Part shown: positions 1-8,732 of the stretch, piece by piece
Position numbering within the stretch: the first letter of the stretch is position 1
How the letters are laid out: the number at the start of each line of letters is the position of its first letter
The notes under the pieces: generated by a model
What the model saw: the letters and a program-made list of their open reading frames with translations, nothing else
Told to the model about the DNA's origin: nothing
Database searches by the model: none
From: Jannaschia formosa
Lineage (GTDB): Bacteria; Pseudomonadota; Alphaproteobacteria; Rhodobacterales; Rhodobacteraceae
Reading direction: 5' to 3'
Length of the DNA: 64,000 nt
Assembly (NCBI RefSeq): GCF_003340555.1
Contig: NZ_QPLJ01000003.1
Coordinates: 124,001-188,000, forward strand
Program-made: the position numbers and the translations under genes

Positions 1-1
1 C

Positions 2-904
2 TTCCCCCCCGACCGTCTGCGGTCGGCCATCCTCCTGCGCGTGCTGGCCGCCGCAATGGGAACCGGCATCGGCATCTGCATCCACGGCGCCAGCAAGGCG
101 GGGGCGACGACGGGCCAGGTCGTGCTGCTGCGCGCGGCGCTCTCGATCCCGATCCTGCTTCTCTGGGTCTCCGTCTCGGGGCCGCTGAAGGCGGCGCTGC
201 CTAACAGCACGCGAGCGCATCTGATGCGCGGCCTTCTGGGCGGAACGGTGATGGTCCTGAACTTCTATGCGCTGGGCCAGCTGCCGGTCACCCATGCGCA
301 GACGATCTCCTACCTGACGCCGATCCTCGCCGTGCCCGCCGCCGTGATCCTGCTGGGTGAGCGGCTCAGCGTGAAGGCGGTGCTGGCCGTGTCGCTGGGC
401 TTCGCCGGGATGATCGCGATGCTCTACACCACGGCGGCCAATCCCGACTGGGGCTGGGCGGAGCTGTCAGGCATGATCGCCGGGCTCTGCTCGGCGATGG
501 TGATGGCGCTGCTGCGGGTGATGATCCGCAAGATGACGCTGACCGAGACGACCAGTTCGATCGCGATCTCCTTTGCCCTGATCGCCAGCTGCGTCGGGCT
601 GGTCGCCGTGGCCTTCACCGGCTGGACGCCGATGACCGGGGAGCTCTGGGCCTGGCTCGCCGCGGCGGGCCTGTTCGGCGCGGCGACCCACATCACCGCG
701 ACCGAGGCGGCGCGCCGCGCGCCCATCGGCGCGCTGGCGGCCTACGACTATACCGGCCTCGTCTTCGCCGTGGCGCTCGACTTCCTGCTGTTCTCGAACC
801 TGCCGGGTCCCTGGGCCTGGCTCGGCATCGCGCTGATCGTCGGCGCGGGCGGGCTGGCCGCCTGGACGCCGCGCCCCGAGGGCACCTGGCTGCGTCTCAA
901 GTAG
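2..904 (+). CDS. DMT-superfamily (EamA) exporter, 5' end cut by window
   Basis: Integral membrane protein of the drug/metabolite transporter type, with about ten hydrophobic segments arranged as two EamA halves. A GTG occurs at 41, but the frame stays open to the window edge and the residues before it (FPPDRLRSAILLR) look like the cytoplasmic lead into the first helix. The true start is therefore probably outside the window, and the visible 301 codons are close to a full-length member (about 300 residues). The substrate cannot be told from sequence. The stop lies 18 bases from the end of the convergent fasciclin gene. Confidence 0.8.
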   Translation, partial: FPPDRLRSAILLRVLAAAMGTGIGICIHGASKAGATTGQVVLLRAALSIPILLLWVSVSGPLKAALPNSTRAHLMRGLLGGTVMVLNFYALGQLPVTHAQTISYLTPILAVPAAVILLGERLSVKAVLAVSLGFAGMIAMLYTTAANPDWGWAELSGMIAGLCSAMVMALLRVMIRKMTLTETTSSIAISFALIASCVGLVAVAFTGWTPMTGELWAWLAAAGLFGAATHITATEAARRAPIGALAAYDYTGLVFAVALDFLLFSNLPGPWAWLGIALIVGAGGLAAWTPRPEGTWLRLK

Positions 905-922
905 GGGCGCGGCGCCCGGGCA

Positions 923-1429
923 TCAGGGCAGCAGCACCGCGTCGATCACATGGATCGTCCCGTTCGAGGCGACGACATCCGGCGTCGTCACCGTCGCCCC
1001 GCCGACATGCACCGCGCCGCCCCGCCCGTTCACGCGCAGCGGCCGGCCGTTCACCGTCGGGATCGTCCCACGCGCGCCCAGCAGCGACGAGGCAGGATAG
1101 TTCGCGGGCGCGACGTGATAGGTCAGGATCGAGGTCAGCCGGTCGCGGTTCTCTGGCAGCAGCAGGCTGTCGAGCGTGCCCGCCGGCAGCGCCGCGAAGG
1201 CCGCGTCGGTCGGCGCGAAGACGGTGAAGGGACCCGGACCCTTCAGCGTCTCGACCAGCCCCGCCGCCTCGACGGCGGCCACGAGCATCGTGAGGTCGCC
1301 CGCCGCGACAGCGGCATCGACGATGTCGGGCTGGCCCGGCGCGGCGGTGACGCAGCCCGTCAGGGCGGTCATCCCGACGAGGCCCGCGCCGAGCGTCAGC
1401 ACGCGGCGGCGATCGTAGTAAAGGCTCAT
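923..1429 (-). CDS. Fasciclin-domain lipoprotein, probably Tat-exported
   Basis: 168 residues. The N-terminus has a twin-arginine-like stretch (DRRRVLTLGAG, residues 6-16), a hydrophobic core and a lipobox ending in Cys26 (ALTGC), so it is predicted to be exported and lipid-anchored. The rest is one FAS1 domain: the H1 motif appears as GPFTVFAPTDAAFAALPAGTLDSL and the H2 region as NGTIHVIDAVLLP at the C-terminus. FAS1 domains mediate adhesion or surface interactions; the ligand here is unknown. An in-frame ATG 60 bases further upstream exists, but the chosen ATG has a good GGGAGAA ribosome site and sits directly before the signal sequence. The quoted H1 stretch is split by family convention, not by sequence. 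Confidence 0.85.
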   Translation of the reverse strand: MSLYYDRRRVLTLGAGLVGMTALTGCVTAAPGQPDIVDAAVAAGDLTMLVAAVEAAGLVETLKGPGPFTVFAPTDAAFAALPAGTLDSLLLPENRDRLTSILTYHVAPANYPASSLLGARGTIPTVNGRPLRVNGRGGAVHVGGATVTTPDVVASNGTIHVIDAVLLP

Positions 1430-1499
1430 GGCAGTTCTCCCGCTTGCGGCCATCTCTGCGGATGACAAGGGCGCACTGCCCCCGCGCACCGGGAACGGT

Positions 1500-2804
1500 T
1501 CACCCGGCGGCGGTCACGGCTGTGTGAGCGGGCTCCGCCACGAGCCGCATGCCGTCGGTTCCCGCGATCCGGGCGGCGACGATCCGGCCCTCCGGCTGGT
1601 CGCTGTCGAAGGTCACCTCGGCGAACTGCGCCGTGCGGCCCATCCGCGGGCTCTCCATCAGCACCGCATGGCGCTTCCCGACCTGCGCCGACAGGTGGCG
1701 GGCGGCGGCGGCCTCCCCGGCGGCGCGCAGCCGCGCGGCGCGATCGCGAACGACCCGCCCGTCGAGTTGCGGCATCCGCGCGGCAGGCGTGCCCTCGCGC
1801 GGCGAATAGGGGAAGACGTGCAGCCAGGTCAGGTCGCAGGCCTCCACCAGCGACAGCGACTCGGCGAAATGCGCTTCGGTCTCGGTCGGGAAGCCTGCAA
1901 TGATGTCGGCGCCGAAGGTCAGGTCGGGCCGCGCCGCCCGCGCCTCGGCGCAGAAACGGATCGCGTCGGCCCGCAGGTGACGCCGCTTCATCCGCTTCAG
2001 GATCAGGTCGGCCCCGTGCTGCAGGCTCAGGTGCAGATGCGGCATCAGCCGCGGCTCCTCGGCGATGCAGCGCAGGAGCGCCTCGTCCACCTCGATCGAG
2101 TCGATGCTGCTGATCCGAAGCCGCGGCACGTCCGTCAGCCGCAGGATCCGCGCCACCAGGTCGCCCAGCGGCGGCCGCCCCGGCAGGTCCGCGCCCCAGG
2201 AGGTCAGGTCGACCCCGGTCAGCACGATCTCGTTGAAGCCCTTCGCCACCAGCCGGTTGATCTGGTCGACCACCACGCCGGCGGGCACCGAGCGCGAGTT
2301 TCCGCGCCCGTAGGGAATGATGCAGAAGGTGCAGCGGTGGTCGCAGCCGTTCTGGACCTGGACATAGGCGCGCGAGCGGGTGCCGAAGCCGTCGATCAGG
2401 TGGCCCGCCGTCTCGGTCACGGACATGATGTCGTCGACCTGCACCGGCTCGCTGCCGCCGGTGGCGAGCCCGGCCCAGGTTCCGGCCTGCATCTTCTCGC
2501 TGTTGCCGAGGACGTGATCGACCTCAGCCATGGCGGCGAAGGACGCGGGATCGGTCTGCGCGGCGCAGCCGGTGACGATCAGCGTCGCCCCGGGATTGGC
2601 GCGGCGCAGGCGGCGGATGTCCTGGCGCGCCTTGCGCACGGCTTCAGCCGTCACGGCGCAGGTGTTTACGATGACGGCGTTCTCCAGCCCCGCACGGCCT
2701 GCGAGGTCGCGCATCGCCTCGGCCTCGTAGGCGTTCAGGCGGCAGCCGTGGTTCGACAGGATCGGCCCGCCCGCACGCGCGGGCAAAACGAGATCGTCCT
2801 TCAT
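1500..2804 (-). CDS. mtaB: tRNA (N6-threonylcarbamoyladenosine-37) methylthiotransferase MtaB
   Basis: 434-residue radical-SAM methylthiotransferase that adds a methylthio group to t6A37 in ANN-decoding tRNAs. The N-terminal UPF0004 domain carries the three auxiliary-cluster cysteines (HGCRLN Cys21, NTCAV Cys49, TGCAAQ Cys80). The radical SAM CxxxCxxC is [10 protein letters not shown], about residues 154-161. A TRAM-like tail follows ([17 protein letters not shown]). The ATG at 2804 overlaps the dapF stop by 4 bases (ATGA), so the two are translationally coupled. The reading frame extends much further upstream, but only as a shadow of dapF. Assignment to MtaB rather than MiaB rests on the HGCRLN/NTCAVT signature and on linkage to dapF, which is common in alphaproteobacteria. 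Confidence 0.92.
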   Translation of the reverse strand: MKDDLVLPARAGGPILSNHGCRLNAYEAEAMRDLAGRAGLENAVIVNTCAVTAEAVRKARQDIRRLRRANPGATLIVTGCAAQTDPASFAAMAEVDHVLGNSEKMQAGTWAGLATGGSEPVQVDDIMSVTETAGHLIDGFGTRSRAYVQVQNGCDHRCTFCIIPYGRGNSRSVPAGVVVDQINRLVAKGFNEIVLTGVDLTSWGADLPGRPPLGDLVARILRLTDVPRLRISSIDSIEVDEALLRCIAEEPRLMPHLHLSLQHGADLILKRMKRRHLRADAIRFCAEARAARPDLTFGADIIAGFPTETEAHFAESLSLVEACDLTWLHVFPYSPREGTPAARMPQLDGRVVRDRAARLRAAGEAAAARHLSAQVGKRHAVLMESPRMGRTAQFAEVTFDSDQPEGRIVAARIAGTDGMRLVAEPAHTAVTAAG

Positions 2805-3610
2805 CGCCACACCCCGTCGAAGACATGGGCGGTGGGGCCCGTCATCCAGACCCCGTCCTCGCGCCAGTCGACGGCGATCTCGCCCCCGTCCAGCACCAGC
2901 GTCACCGAACGGCCCGTGATCCCCCGCCGCGCGGCGGCGACGGCGACGGCGCAGGAACTGGACCCGCTCGCCAGCGTGATCCCGGCCCCTCGCTCCCAGA
3001 CCCGCATCCGCAGCCGGTCGGGGCCGATCCGGCTGGCGACCTGGACGTTCGTCCGCTGGGGGTAGAGCGGGTGATGCTCGTGCTCGGCGCCGAAGGCGGG
3101 CAGGTCGACGGCCTCTGCATCGGCGACGAAGAAGGTCAGGTGCGGGTTGCCCATGCCTGTCGCCGCCGGGTCGCCCGCGATGGGCAGGTGCAGCGTGCAG
3201 ACGTCGCGCGCCAGCGGGATCGCGCGCCAGTCGAGGATCGGCTGACCCATGTTGACGGAGGTCAGCTCGCCCTCGGCCCGCGCCTCCAGCACGCCCCTCT
3301 CGGTCCGCAGCGTCAGGCGCGCGCGCCCGAGCCGCGCCATCTCCCAGGCCGCGATGCAGCGGGTGGCATTGCCGCAGGCGCCGGCGGTCGATCCGTCGGA
3401 GTTCCAGAACAGAAGCTCGACATCCGCCTCGCCGCTCTTTCGGATGACGGCGAGCTGGTCGAAACCCACGCCGCGGTGCCGGTCGCCCATCGCGCGCGCG
3501 AGATCGGCACCGACCGCCGGGCTGCCCGCCCGCGCGTCGATCACGACGAAGTCGTTGCCCAGCCCGTGCATCTTCATGAACGGCAGGCCGTCTGGTCCTT
3601 GGGTCGCCAT
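2801..3610 (-). CDS. dapF: Diaminopimelate epimerase
   Basis: 269 residues. Interconverts LL- and meso-diaminopimelate in the lysine and peptidoglycan pathway. The N-terminal [15 protein letters not shown] is diagnostic. The two catalytic cysteines are visible in GACGNATRC and in [13 protein letters not shown], with the [11 protein letters not shown] segment between them. It is the first gene of the dapF-mtaB pair and is read divergently from the downstream tRNA-Lys gene. The chosen ATG gives a short N-terminal extension before KMHGLGN; the ATG 33 bases downstream (MKMHGLG) is a plausible alternative start. Confidence 0.95.
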   Translation of the reverse strand: MATQGPDGLPFMKMHGLGNDFVVIDARAGSPAVGADLARAMGDRHRGVGFDQLAVIRKSGEADVELLFWNSDGSTAGACGNATRCIAAWEMARLGRARLTLRTERGVLEARAEGELTSVNMGQPILDWRAIPLARDVCTLHLPIAGDPAATGMGNPHLTFFVADAEAVDLPAFGAEHEHHPLYPQRTNVQVASRIGPDRLRMRVWERGAGITLASGSSSCAVAVAAARRGITGRSVTLVLDGGEIAVDWREDGVWMTGPTAHVFDGVWR

Positions 3611-3653
3611 CCGCGCCAGATACGTCCCCGCCCGCCAATTTGAAAGGCCCGGC

Positions 3654-3681
3654 TTGACGGGGGCCGGAGGCGGCGATAGGT
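3654..3681 (+). promoter_or_regulatory. Candidate sigma-70 promoter of tRNA-Lys
   Basis: TTGACG at 3654-3659 is followed about 16 bases later by ATAGGT/GATAGG (3675-3681). This places a start site a few bases before the mature tRNA at 3693. The -35 hexamer is strong; the -10 is only a fair match. Confidence 0.45.
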
Positions 3682-3692
3682 GCGCCCCCGGA

Positions 3693-3768
3693 GAGCCGAT
3701 AGCTCAGTTGGTAGAGCAACTGACTTTTAATCAGTAGGTCCAGGGTTCGAACCCCTGTCGGCTCACCA
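3693..3768 (+). tRNA. tRNA-Lys (anticodon TTT)
   Basis: 76-nt cloverleaf. The acceptor stem GAGCCGA pairs with TCGGCTC, the D-stem GCTC pairs with GAGC, the anticodon stem ACTGA/TCAGT encloses the loop CTTTTAA, and the T-arm contains GGTTCGAAC. CCA is encoded at 3766-3768. The anticodon reads TTT, decoding AAA and AAG lysine codons. Confidence 0.97.
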
Positions 3769-3860
3769 CTCTCCCGCTTCCATCTCGGCCCGCGACAACG
3801 GCGACCGGCCCGCCATGCCGCTTTCCGGCGCCGGCCCCCCATTGCACCCGTTCCTTACCC

Positions 3861-5681
3861 ATGACACCTTTGCTCATGTCACCCGAGACCCTCCCTTCCT
3901 GGCCCGACGCCGCCCCCGACCTCATCGCCATCGCCGCCGGTCGCGCTCCTGCCGAGACCGTGATCCGCGGCGGCCGGGTCGTCCTCGTCCACACCCGCGA
4001 AGTGCTCGACTGGCAGGTCGCCATCGCCCGGGGCCGCTTCGCCTATGTCGGCCCCGACGCCTCCCACTGCATCGGCCCGGAGACCGAGGTGGTCGAGGCC
4101 GATGGCCGCTACCTCATCCCCGGCCTTTGCGACGCGCACATGCATGTCGAATCGGGCATGCTGACCCCGGCCGAGTTCGCCGCCGCCGTGATCCCCCACG
4201 GCACGACAACGATGTTCACCGACCCGCACGAAATCGCCAACGTGCTGGGGCTCGGCGGCGTCCGGCTGATGCATGACGAGGCGCGGGGCCTGCCCTGCTC
4301 GATGTTCGTGCAGATGCCCTCCTGCGCGCCCTCGGCGCCGGGGCTGGAGACGACGGGGCGCGAGATCGGGCCCGAGGACGTGGCCGAGGCGATGACCTGG
4401 CCCGGCATCGTGGGCCTGGGCGAGATGATGAACTTCCCCGGCGTGGCCGCGGGCGATCCGAAGATGCTGGCCGAGATGGCGGCGACGGCGCGGGTCGGCA
4501 AGATCATCGGCGGGCACTATGCCTCGCCCGACCTCGGTCCGGCCTTCCACGCCTATGCCGCCGGCGGCCCCGCCGACGACCACGAGGGCACCTGCGAGGC
4601 GGACGCCGTCGCCCGCGTGCGCCAGGGGATGCGGTCGATGATGCGGCTCGGCTCCGCCTGGTACGACGTCGAGGCGCAGATCACCGCCGTGACCGAGAAG
4701 GGGCTCGACCCCCGCAACTTCATCCTCTGCACCGACGACTGCATGGCGGGCACGCTGGTCCGCGACGGCCACATGGACCGCGTGCTGCGCCACGCCATCG
4801 CGACGGGCTGCGATCCGCTGGTCGCGCTGCAGATGGCGACGCTCAACACGGCGACCCATTTCGGCCTCGAGCGCGAGCTCGGCTCGATCGCTCCCGGCCG
4901 CCGCGCCGACCTGATCCTGACCTCCTCGCTGACCGAGCTGCCGATCGAGCGCGTCGCGGCGCTGGGACAGTGGGTCGCCCGCGACGGCGAGATGACCGTC
5001 CCCTGCCCGCATATCGACTGGCCCGAGCCTGCCCGCGCCACCGTCAACATGGCGCGCGACCTGACCGCCGCCGATTTCGACATCCCCGCCCCCGAGGGCG
5101 CGAACGAGGTCCGCGCCCGCGTCATCGGCGTGGTCGAGAACCAGGCCCCGACGAAGGCCCTGAGCCGCGACCTGCCCGTGCGCGACGGCCGGGTCCAGGG
5201 CGACGCGCTGACCGGCGGCGACACCTGCCAGATCGCGCTGGTCGAACGCCACCGCGCCACCGGCGCCGTCACCAACGCCTTCGTCGCGGGCTTCGGCTAC
5301 GACCGGCCGGTGGCGATGGCTTCGACCGTGGCCCATGACAGCCACCACATGATCGTCGTCGGCACCTGCCGCGACCACATGGCCCGGGCCGCCAACCGCC
5401 TGCGCGCGCTGGGCGGCGGCGTCACCCTCTTCGCCGAGGGCGAGGAACGCGCGACCGTCCCCCTGCCCATCGCGGGCCTCATGTCCGACAGCCCCGCCGC
5501 CGAGGTGGCCGCCCAGGCCGAGGCTCTCATGCAGGCGATGCGCGACGCCGGCTGCACCCTCAACAACGCCTACATGCAGCATTCGCTGCTGGCGCTCGTC
5601 GTCATCCCCGAGTTGCGTATCAGCGATATGGGCCTCGTGGACGTGACGAAATTCGAATTGACCGACCTGATCGAGACTTGA
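3861..5681 (+). CDS. ade: Adenine deaminase
   Basis: 606-residue metal-dependent amidohydrolase converting adenine to hypoxanthine plus ammonia (purine salvage). Evidence: the metal-binding DAHMHVESGMLTPAEFA segment near residue 90, HGTTTMFTDPHEIANVLG, ILCTDDC near residue 295, and a C-terminal adenine-deaminase-specific domain. A second in-frame ATG 15 bases downstream (MSPETLPSWPD) is an alternative start. Its stop overlaps the start of AMP nucleosidase (TGATG), so the two purine-salvage enzymes are co-translated: AMP to adenine by the next gene, then adenine to hypoxanthine by this one. Confidence 0.93.
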   Translation: MTPLLMSPETLPSWPDAAPDLIAIAAGRAPAETVIRGGRVVLVHTREVLDWQVAIARGRFAYVGPDASHCIGPETEVVEADGRYLIPGLCDAHMHVESGMLTPAEFAAAVIPHGTTTMFTDPHEIANVLGLGGVRLMHDEARGLPCSMFVQMPSCAPSAPGLETTGREIGPEDVAEAMTWPGIVGLGEMMNFPGVAAGDPKMLAEMAATARVGKIIGGHYASPDLGPAFHAYAAGGPADDHEGTCEADAVARVRQGMRSMMRLGSAWYDVEAQITAVTEKGLDPRNFILCTDDCMAGTLVRDGHMDRVLRHAIATGCDPLVALQMATLNTATHFGLERELGSIAPGRRADLILTSSLTELPIERVAALGQWVARDGEMTVPCPHIDWPEPARATVNMARDLTAADFDIPAPEGANEVRARVIGVVENQAPTKALSRDLPVRDGRVQGDALTGGDTCQIALVERHRATGAVTNAFVAGFGYDRPVAMASTVAHDSHHMIVVGTCRDHMARAANRLRALGGGVTLFAEGEERATVPLPIAGLMSDSPAAEVAAQAEALMQAMRDAGCTLNNAYMQHSLLALVVIPELRISDMGLVDVTKFELTDLIET

Positions 5682-7162
5682 TGACCCAGCACATTCCCAT
5701 CTGCGCGCCCGAGGCCGCGGACCATGCCGCTTTCACCGATCCCGCCGCCGCGGTGGCCGAGCTCCGGCGCCTCTACGACGTGGCGACCCGCTTCCTGCGC
5801 GACGGCTTTTCCGCCGCCGTCGAGAGCGGGATGCCCGACTGCCGCTACCGCGCCTTCTACCCCGAGATCCGGATTACCACGACGACCTTCGCGCGCACCG
5901 ACAGCCGCCTCGCCTTCGGCCATGTGCCCGAGCCGGGCCGCTATGCCGCGACGATCACCCGGCCCGATCTCTTCACCCATTACCTGACGCAGCAGATCGA
6001 CCTGCTGATCCGGTCCCATGACGTGCCGGTGCATGTCGGCTGGTCGCGCACGCCCATCCCGATCCATTTCGCGATGCTGGGCGATGCCGACCTGACCGTG
6101 CCGCAGGACGGCGTGCTGCCCTTCCTGATGCGCGACGTCTTCGACGTCCCGGACCTCGAGACGACGAACGACGCCATCGTCAACGGCACCGGCTTCACCT
6201 TCCAGGACGGCGCCCGCCCGCTGGCCCCCTTCACCGCGCAGCGCGTGGACTATTCGCTGGCCCGCCTCGCCCATTACACCGCGACCGCGCCGGACGACTT
6301 CCAGAACCACGTCCTCTTCACCAACTACCAGTTCTACGTCGATGAGTTCGTCGCCTATGCCCGCGAGGCGCTGCGCGACCCCGACTCGGGCTATGTCGAG
6401 CTTGTCGGGCCGATGAACCAGCGCGTCACCCGCGACGATCCGGACGCGCCGATGATCGACCCGCCGAAGATGCCGCAGATGCCGACCTATCACCTGACCC
6501 GGAAGGGCAGCGCCGGGATCTCGCTGGTGAATATCGGCGTCGGTCCGTCGAACGCGAAGACGGCGACCGACCACATCGCGGTGCTGCGCCCGCATGTCTG
6601 GCTGATGGTCGGGCACTGCGCCGGGCTGCGCAACTCTCAAAGCCTCGGCGATTTCGTCCTTGCCCATGCCTATCTGCGCGAGGATCACGTCCTCGACGAC
6701 GACCTGCCGATCTGGGTCCCGATCCCGGCGCTGGCCGAGGTGCAGGTCGCGCTCGAGGACGCGGTCGAGAAGGTGACCGAGCTCGAGGGCTACGAACTCA
6801 AGCGCATCATGCGCACCGGAACCGTCGCCACGATCGACAACCGGAACTGGGAATTGCGCGAACAGGCAGGCCCCGTTCAGCGCCTCAGCCAGTCCCGCGC
6901 CGTCGCGCTCGACATGGAGTCGGCGACCATCGCCGCCAACGGATTCCGCTTCCGCGTCCCCTACGGCACCCTGCTCTGCGTCAGCGACAAGCCGCTCCAC
7001 GGAGAGCTGAAGCTGCCCGGAATGGCCTCGGCCTTCTATCGCACGCAGGTGAGCCGGCATCTTCTGATCGGGATCAAGGCCATGGAATCTCTCAGGGAAA
7101 TGCCGCTGGAAAGGCTCCATTCCCGCAAGCTTCGGTCCTTCGAGGAAACCGCCTTCCTCTGA
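5681..7162 (+). CDS. amn: AMP nucleosidase
   Basis: 493 residues. Hydrolyses AMP to adenine and ribose-5-phosphate. It has the N-terminal AMP-nucleosidase domain followed by a phosphorylase-like C-terminal domain (ISLVNIGVGPSNAKTATDHIAVLRPHVWL split over the domain core; GHCAGLRNSQSLGDFVLA; DMESATIAANGFRFRVPYGTLLCVSDKPLHGELK region). The ATG at 5681 overlaps the preceding TGA stop (TGATG); a TTG one codon earlier would also read in frame but is less likely. It forms an operon with adenine deaminase. Confidence 0.93.
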   Translation: MTQHIPICAPEAADHAAFTDPAAAVAELRRLYDVATRFLRDGFSAAVESGMPDCRYRAFYPEIRITTTTFARTDSRLAFGHVPEPGRYAATITRPDLFTHYLTQQIDLLIRSHDVPVHVGWSRTPIPIHFAMLGDADLTVPQDGVLPFLMRDVFDVPDLETTNDAIVNGTGFTFQDGARPLAPFTAQRVDYSLARLAHYTATAPDDFQNHVLFTNYQFYVDEFVAYAREALRDPDSGYVELVGPMNQRVTRDDPDAPMIDPPKMPQMPTYHLTRKGSAGISLVNIGVGPSNAKTATDHIAVLRPHVWLMVGHCAGLRNSQSLGDFVLAHAYLREDHVLDDDLPIWVPIPALAEVQVALEDAVEKVTELEGYELKRIMRTGTVATIDNRNWELREQAGPVQRLSQSRAVALDMESATIAANGFRFRVPYGTLLCVSDKPLHGELKLPGMASAFYRTQVSRHLLIGIKAMESLREMPLERLHSRKLRSFEETAFL

Positions 7163-7213
7163 TCGGCAGATCGGGGCCGGCCGATGTCGAACCCCGCTCA
7201 CAATATGTTGTAG

Positions 7214-7231
7214 GCCCAATGGACATTGGGC
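7214..7231. promoter_or_regulatory. Inverted repeat GCCCAAT-N4-ATTGGGC upstream of HU gene
   Basis: A perfect 7-bp inverted repeat with a 4-base spacer, 46 bases before the HU-like start codon. It could be an operator or leader hairpin of the HU gene. It is not followed by a T-run, so a terminator for amn is less likely. Confidence 0.35.
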
Positions 7232-7276
7232 TAGGTTGCCCGGGATAAACACGAACCTGCACAGGGAGAGCCGCAA

Positions 7277-7567
7277 ATGGCACAAAAACCGATGACGAAG
7301 ACGCAGCTTGTCGCCGCCATGGCCGACAGGATGGAGACGGACAAGAAGTCCGCCAGTTCTGCGCTCGACGCGATCACCTCGATCATCACCGAGGAAGTGT
7401 CCAACGGCGGGGCGGTCACCCTGCCCGGCATCGGCAAGATCATGTGCCGCGAGCGGCCCAAGCGGATGGTGCGCAACCCCGCCACCGGCGAGCAGTTCGA
7501 GAAGGAAGCCGACAAGGTGGTCAAGATGACCATCGCCAAGGCGCTGAAGGATTCCGTCAACGAGTGA
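7277..7567 (+). CDS. HU-family DNA-binding protein
   Basis: 96 residues, the usual HU/IHF size. The N-terminal helical dimerisation part reads MTKTQLVAAMADRMETDKKSA. The beta-arm region GIGKIMCRERPKRMVRNPATGE matches the family pattern with RNPxTG at the arm tip. It should bind and bend DNA as a nucleoid protein. It is preceded by a purine-rich ribosome site (CAGGGAGAG) and followed by a strong intrinsic terminator, so it is a single-gene transcript. It could be HupB or a divergent HU paralogue. Confidence 0.9.
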   Translation: MAQKPMTKTQLVAAMADRMETDKKSASSALDAITSIITEEVSNGGAVTLPGIGKIMCRERPKRMVRNPATGEQFEKEADKVVKMTIAKALKDSVNE

Positions 7568-7597
7568 GGCCCGCTGCGCACCCGGGACCGAGCTCGA

Positions 7598-7623
7598 GGG
7601 GCGCCGATCCGGCGCCCCTTTTT
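7598..7623 (+). terminator. Rho-independent terminator after HU gene
   Basis: Perfect 9-bp stem GGGGCGCCG / CGGCGCCCC with loop ATC, followed directly by five T residues, 31 bases after the HU stop codon. Confidence 0.92.
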
Positions 7624-7695
7624 CGTTTCCGCCGCCTTGCCTTCGCGGCACCGGGGGGCGTATGGGCGCGGCACCCTCCCGACCCGAGCTTCCCC

Positions 7696-8637
7696 ATGGA
7701 CCTCCGCGCGCTCCTCCTCGGCATCTCCTTCGCGCTGATGTGGTCCTCGGCCTTCAGTTCGGCCCGGATCATCGTCGCCGAGGCCCCCCCGATCCTGTCG
7801 CTCTCCCTGCGTTTCGCGATGTCGGGCGCGCTGGGCGTCCTGCTGGCCTATGCGATGGGACAGCGGATGCGGCTGACGGCGGGACAGTGGCGTGCCGTGG
7901 TGGTGTTCGGCATCTGCCAGAACGCGCTCTATCTCGGCCTGAACTTCGTCGCGATGCAGTGGATCGAGGCGTCCCTCGCCGCGATCATCGCCTCGGGCCT
8001 GCCGCTGCTGGTGGCGCTGGCCAACTGGGTGATCTTCCGCGAGGGCACGCGCGCTCTGGGCGTCGCGGGGCTGGTCGCGGGCACCTTCGGCGTGATGCTC
8101 ATCATGGGCACCCGGCTTCAGGGCGGGGCCGACCCGCTGGGCATCCTGCTCTGCCTGCTCGGTGTCGCGGCGCTGACGGCGGCCACGCTGTCGGTGCGCG
8201 GCGCGTCGGGCGGCGGAAACCTGATGATGGTCGTCGGGCTGCAGATGCTGGTCGGCTCTGCGGCGCTGCTGCCCGTGGGCCTTGCGACCGAGACCTGGGA
8301 CGTCACATGGACGCCCCGCCTCGTCGCCGCCCTCGCCTACACGACCCTCGTGCCGGGCCTCGCCGCGACCTGGATCTGGTTCCTGCTGGTCGCCCGGATC
8401 GGCGCCACCCCGGCCGCGACCTTCCACTTCCTCAACCCGTTCTTCGGCGTCGTCGTCGCCTGGGCGCTTCTGGGCGAGGCGCTGGGCCCGCTGGACGTCG
8501 TGGGCGTGGCCGTGGTCACCGGCGGCATCCTCGCCGTGCAGGTCAGCCGGATGCAGACGCGGCGCGGCGCGCCCGTGGCCCCCGCGCAGGCCGCCGGCGC
8601 GATGGCCGCCGCGCCGGGCAGGACGTCACCGGAGTAG
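7696..8637 (+). CDS. DMT-superfamily (EamA) transporter
   Basis: 313 residues with about ten transmembrane segments in two EamA repeats. The N-terminus MDLRALLLGISFALMWSSAF is typical, and the second repeat ends with LNPFFGVVVAWALLGEALGPLD. The start was chosen at the ATG just before the first helix; the frame is open upstream, but only across the HU gene and its terminator. The substrate is unknown. It is not closely similar in sequence to the EamA protein at the window start. Confidence 0.88.
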   Translation: MDLRALLLGISFALMWSSAFSSARIIVAEAPPILSLSLRFAMSGALGVLLAYAMGQRMRLTAGQWRAVVVFGICQNALYLGLNFVAMQWIEASLAAIIASGLPLLVALANWVIFREGTRALGVAGLVAGTFGVMLIMGTRLQGGADPLGILLCLLGVAALTAATLSVRGASGGGNLMMVVGLQMLVGSAALLPVGLATETWDVTWTPRLVAALAYTTLVPGLAATWIWFLLVARIGATPAATFHFLNPFFGVVVAWALLGEALGPLDVVGVAVVTGGILAVQVSRMQTRRGAPVAPAQAAGAMAAAPGRTSPE

Positions 8638-8732
8638 GCGCGGAGCGGAACGCTCGACAGCGTGGTGGTCCTCTACCCACGGCCCATCAGGGTACTCTCC
8701 GACGGTCGGCGACCTCGCGGTCGCGAAGCGCC

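Noticed and set aside
1430-1499. CRISPR-like or tandem repeats in short spacers
   Set aside because: No direct repeat units with regular spacing were found here or anywhere in the window.
8708-8723. Terminator GCGACC-TC-GCGGTCGC downstream of the second DMT gene
   Set aside because: Loop and stem do not pair cleanly and no T-run follows.
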